This document shows, in pieces, positions 6,192-6,232 of a stretch of 6,232 nucleotides of DNA (its first letter is position 1; each line of letters begins with the position of its first letter). Below the pieces are notes generated by a model. That model did not search any database and was not told the origin of the DNA. It saw only the letters and a program-made list of their open reading frames with translations. The stretch lies in assembly GCA_036508635.1 (NCBI GenBank), contig DATCGY010000322.1, forward strand, positions 1 to 6,232, in the 5' to 3' direction. This stretch comes from FEN-727 sp036508635. GTDB lineage: Bacteria; Actinomycetota; Geothermincolia; Fen-727; Anoxymicrobiaceae. A program made the position numbers and the translations under genes.

Positions 6192-6232
6192 CCCCATTTA
6201 TTAAAGTCGGTTGGTGTGGACGTAGCCGGGCA

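Noticed and set aside
6192..6232. Search for a terminator or new gene after the PLP enzyme
   Set aside because: The 41 bases contain an AT-rich patch (ATTTATTAAAG) but no hairpin, ribosome binding site or start that I can support.

Overview
The window reads as ordinary chromosomal DNA from a moderately high-GC bacterium. The best taxonomic clue is the first gene pair. A DUF6049-like, membrane-anchored surface protein runs straight into a MurJ lipid II flippase of the type seen in Actinomycetota; Mycobacterium tuberculosis has the same order at Rv3909-Rv3910. This MurJ has no C-terminal pseudokinase or extracellular domain, and the other genes are not typical of well-studied actinomycetes. I therefore infer a less-studied or deep-branching actinomycetotal lineage, possibly an environmental genome. 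There are no mobile elements, CRISPR arrays, rRNA genes, or tRNA genes that I could recognise.

Layout: (i) Bases 3-3273, plus strand: the DUF6049-like gene (5' end cut by the window edge) and murJ, overlapping by 26 bp. (ii) Bases 3274-3346: a short spacer with a TATAGT box and a perfect 7-bp inverted repeat. It leads into a 147-residue, single-pass, TadE/pseudopilin-like protein (3347-3790) that probably starts at TTG. (iii) Bases 3811-4089, minus strand, convergent with (ii): a 92-residue DUF6812-like protein with a near-ideal ribosome binding site and its own sigma70-type promoter. (iv) Bases 4189-4908, minus strand: a polytopic DUF2085 membrane protein that looks leaderless. (v) Bases 4909-5069: a divergent control region with interleaved -10 boxes on the two strands, plus a GC-rich hairpin leader. 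(vi) Bases 5070-6191, plus strand: a fold-type II PLP enzyme of the D-cysteine desulfhydrase / ACC deaminase family. The last 41 bases hold nothing I can identify. No gene-free stretch exceeds 300 bases.

The first two genes plausibly act together in cell-envelope and peptidoglycan precursor export. I see no evidence that the remaining genes form one pathway with them. I find no convincing new multi-gene system. The parts most worth a second look are the divergent promoter/leader region at 4909-5069, the operator-like dyad before the TadE-like gene, and the altered active-site neighbourhood of the PLP enzyme.
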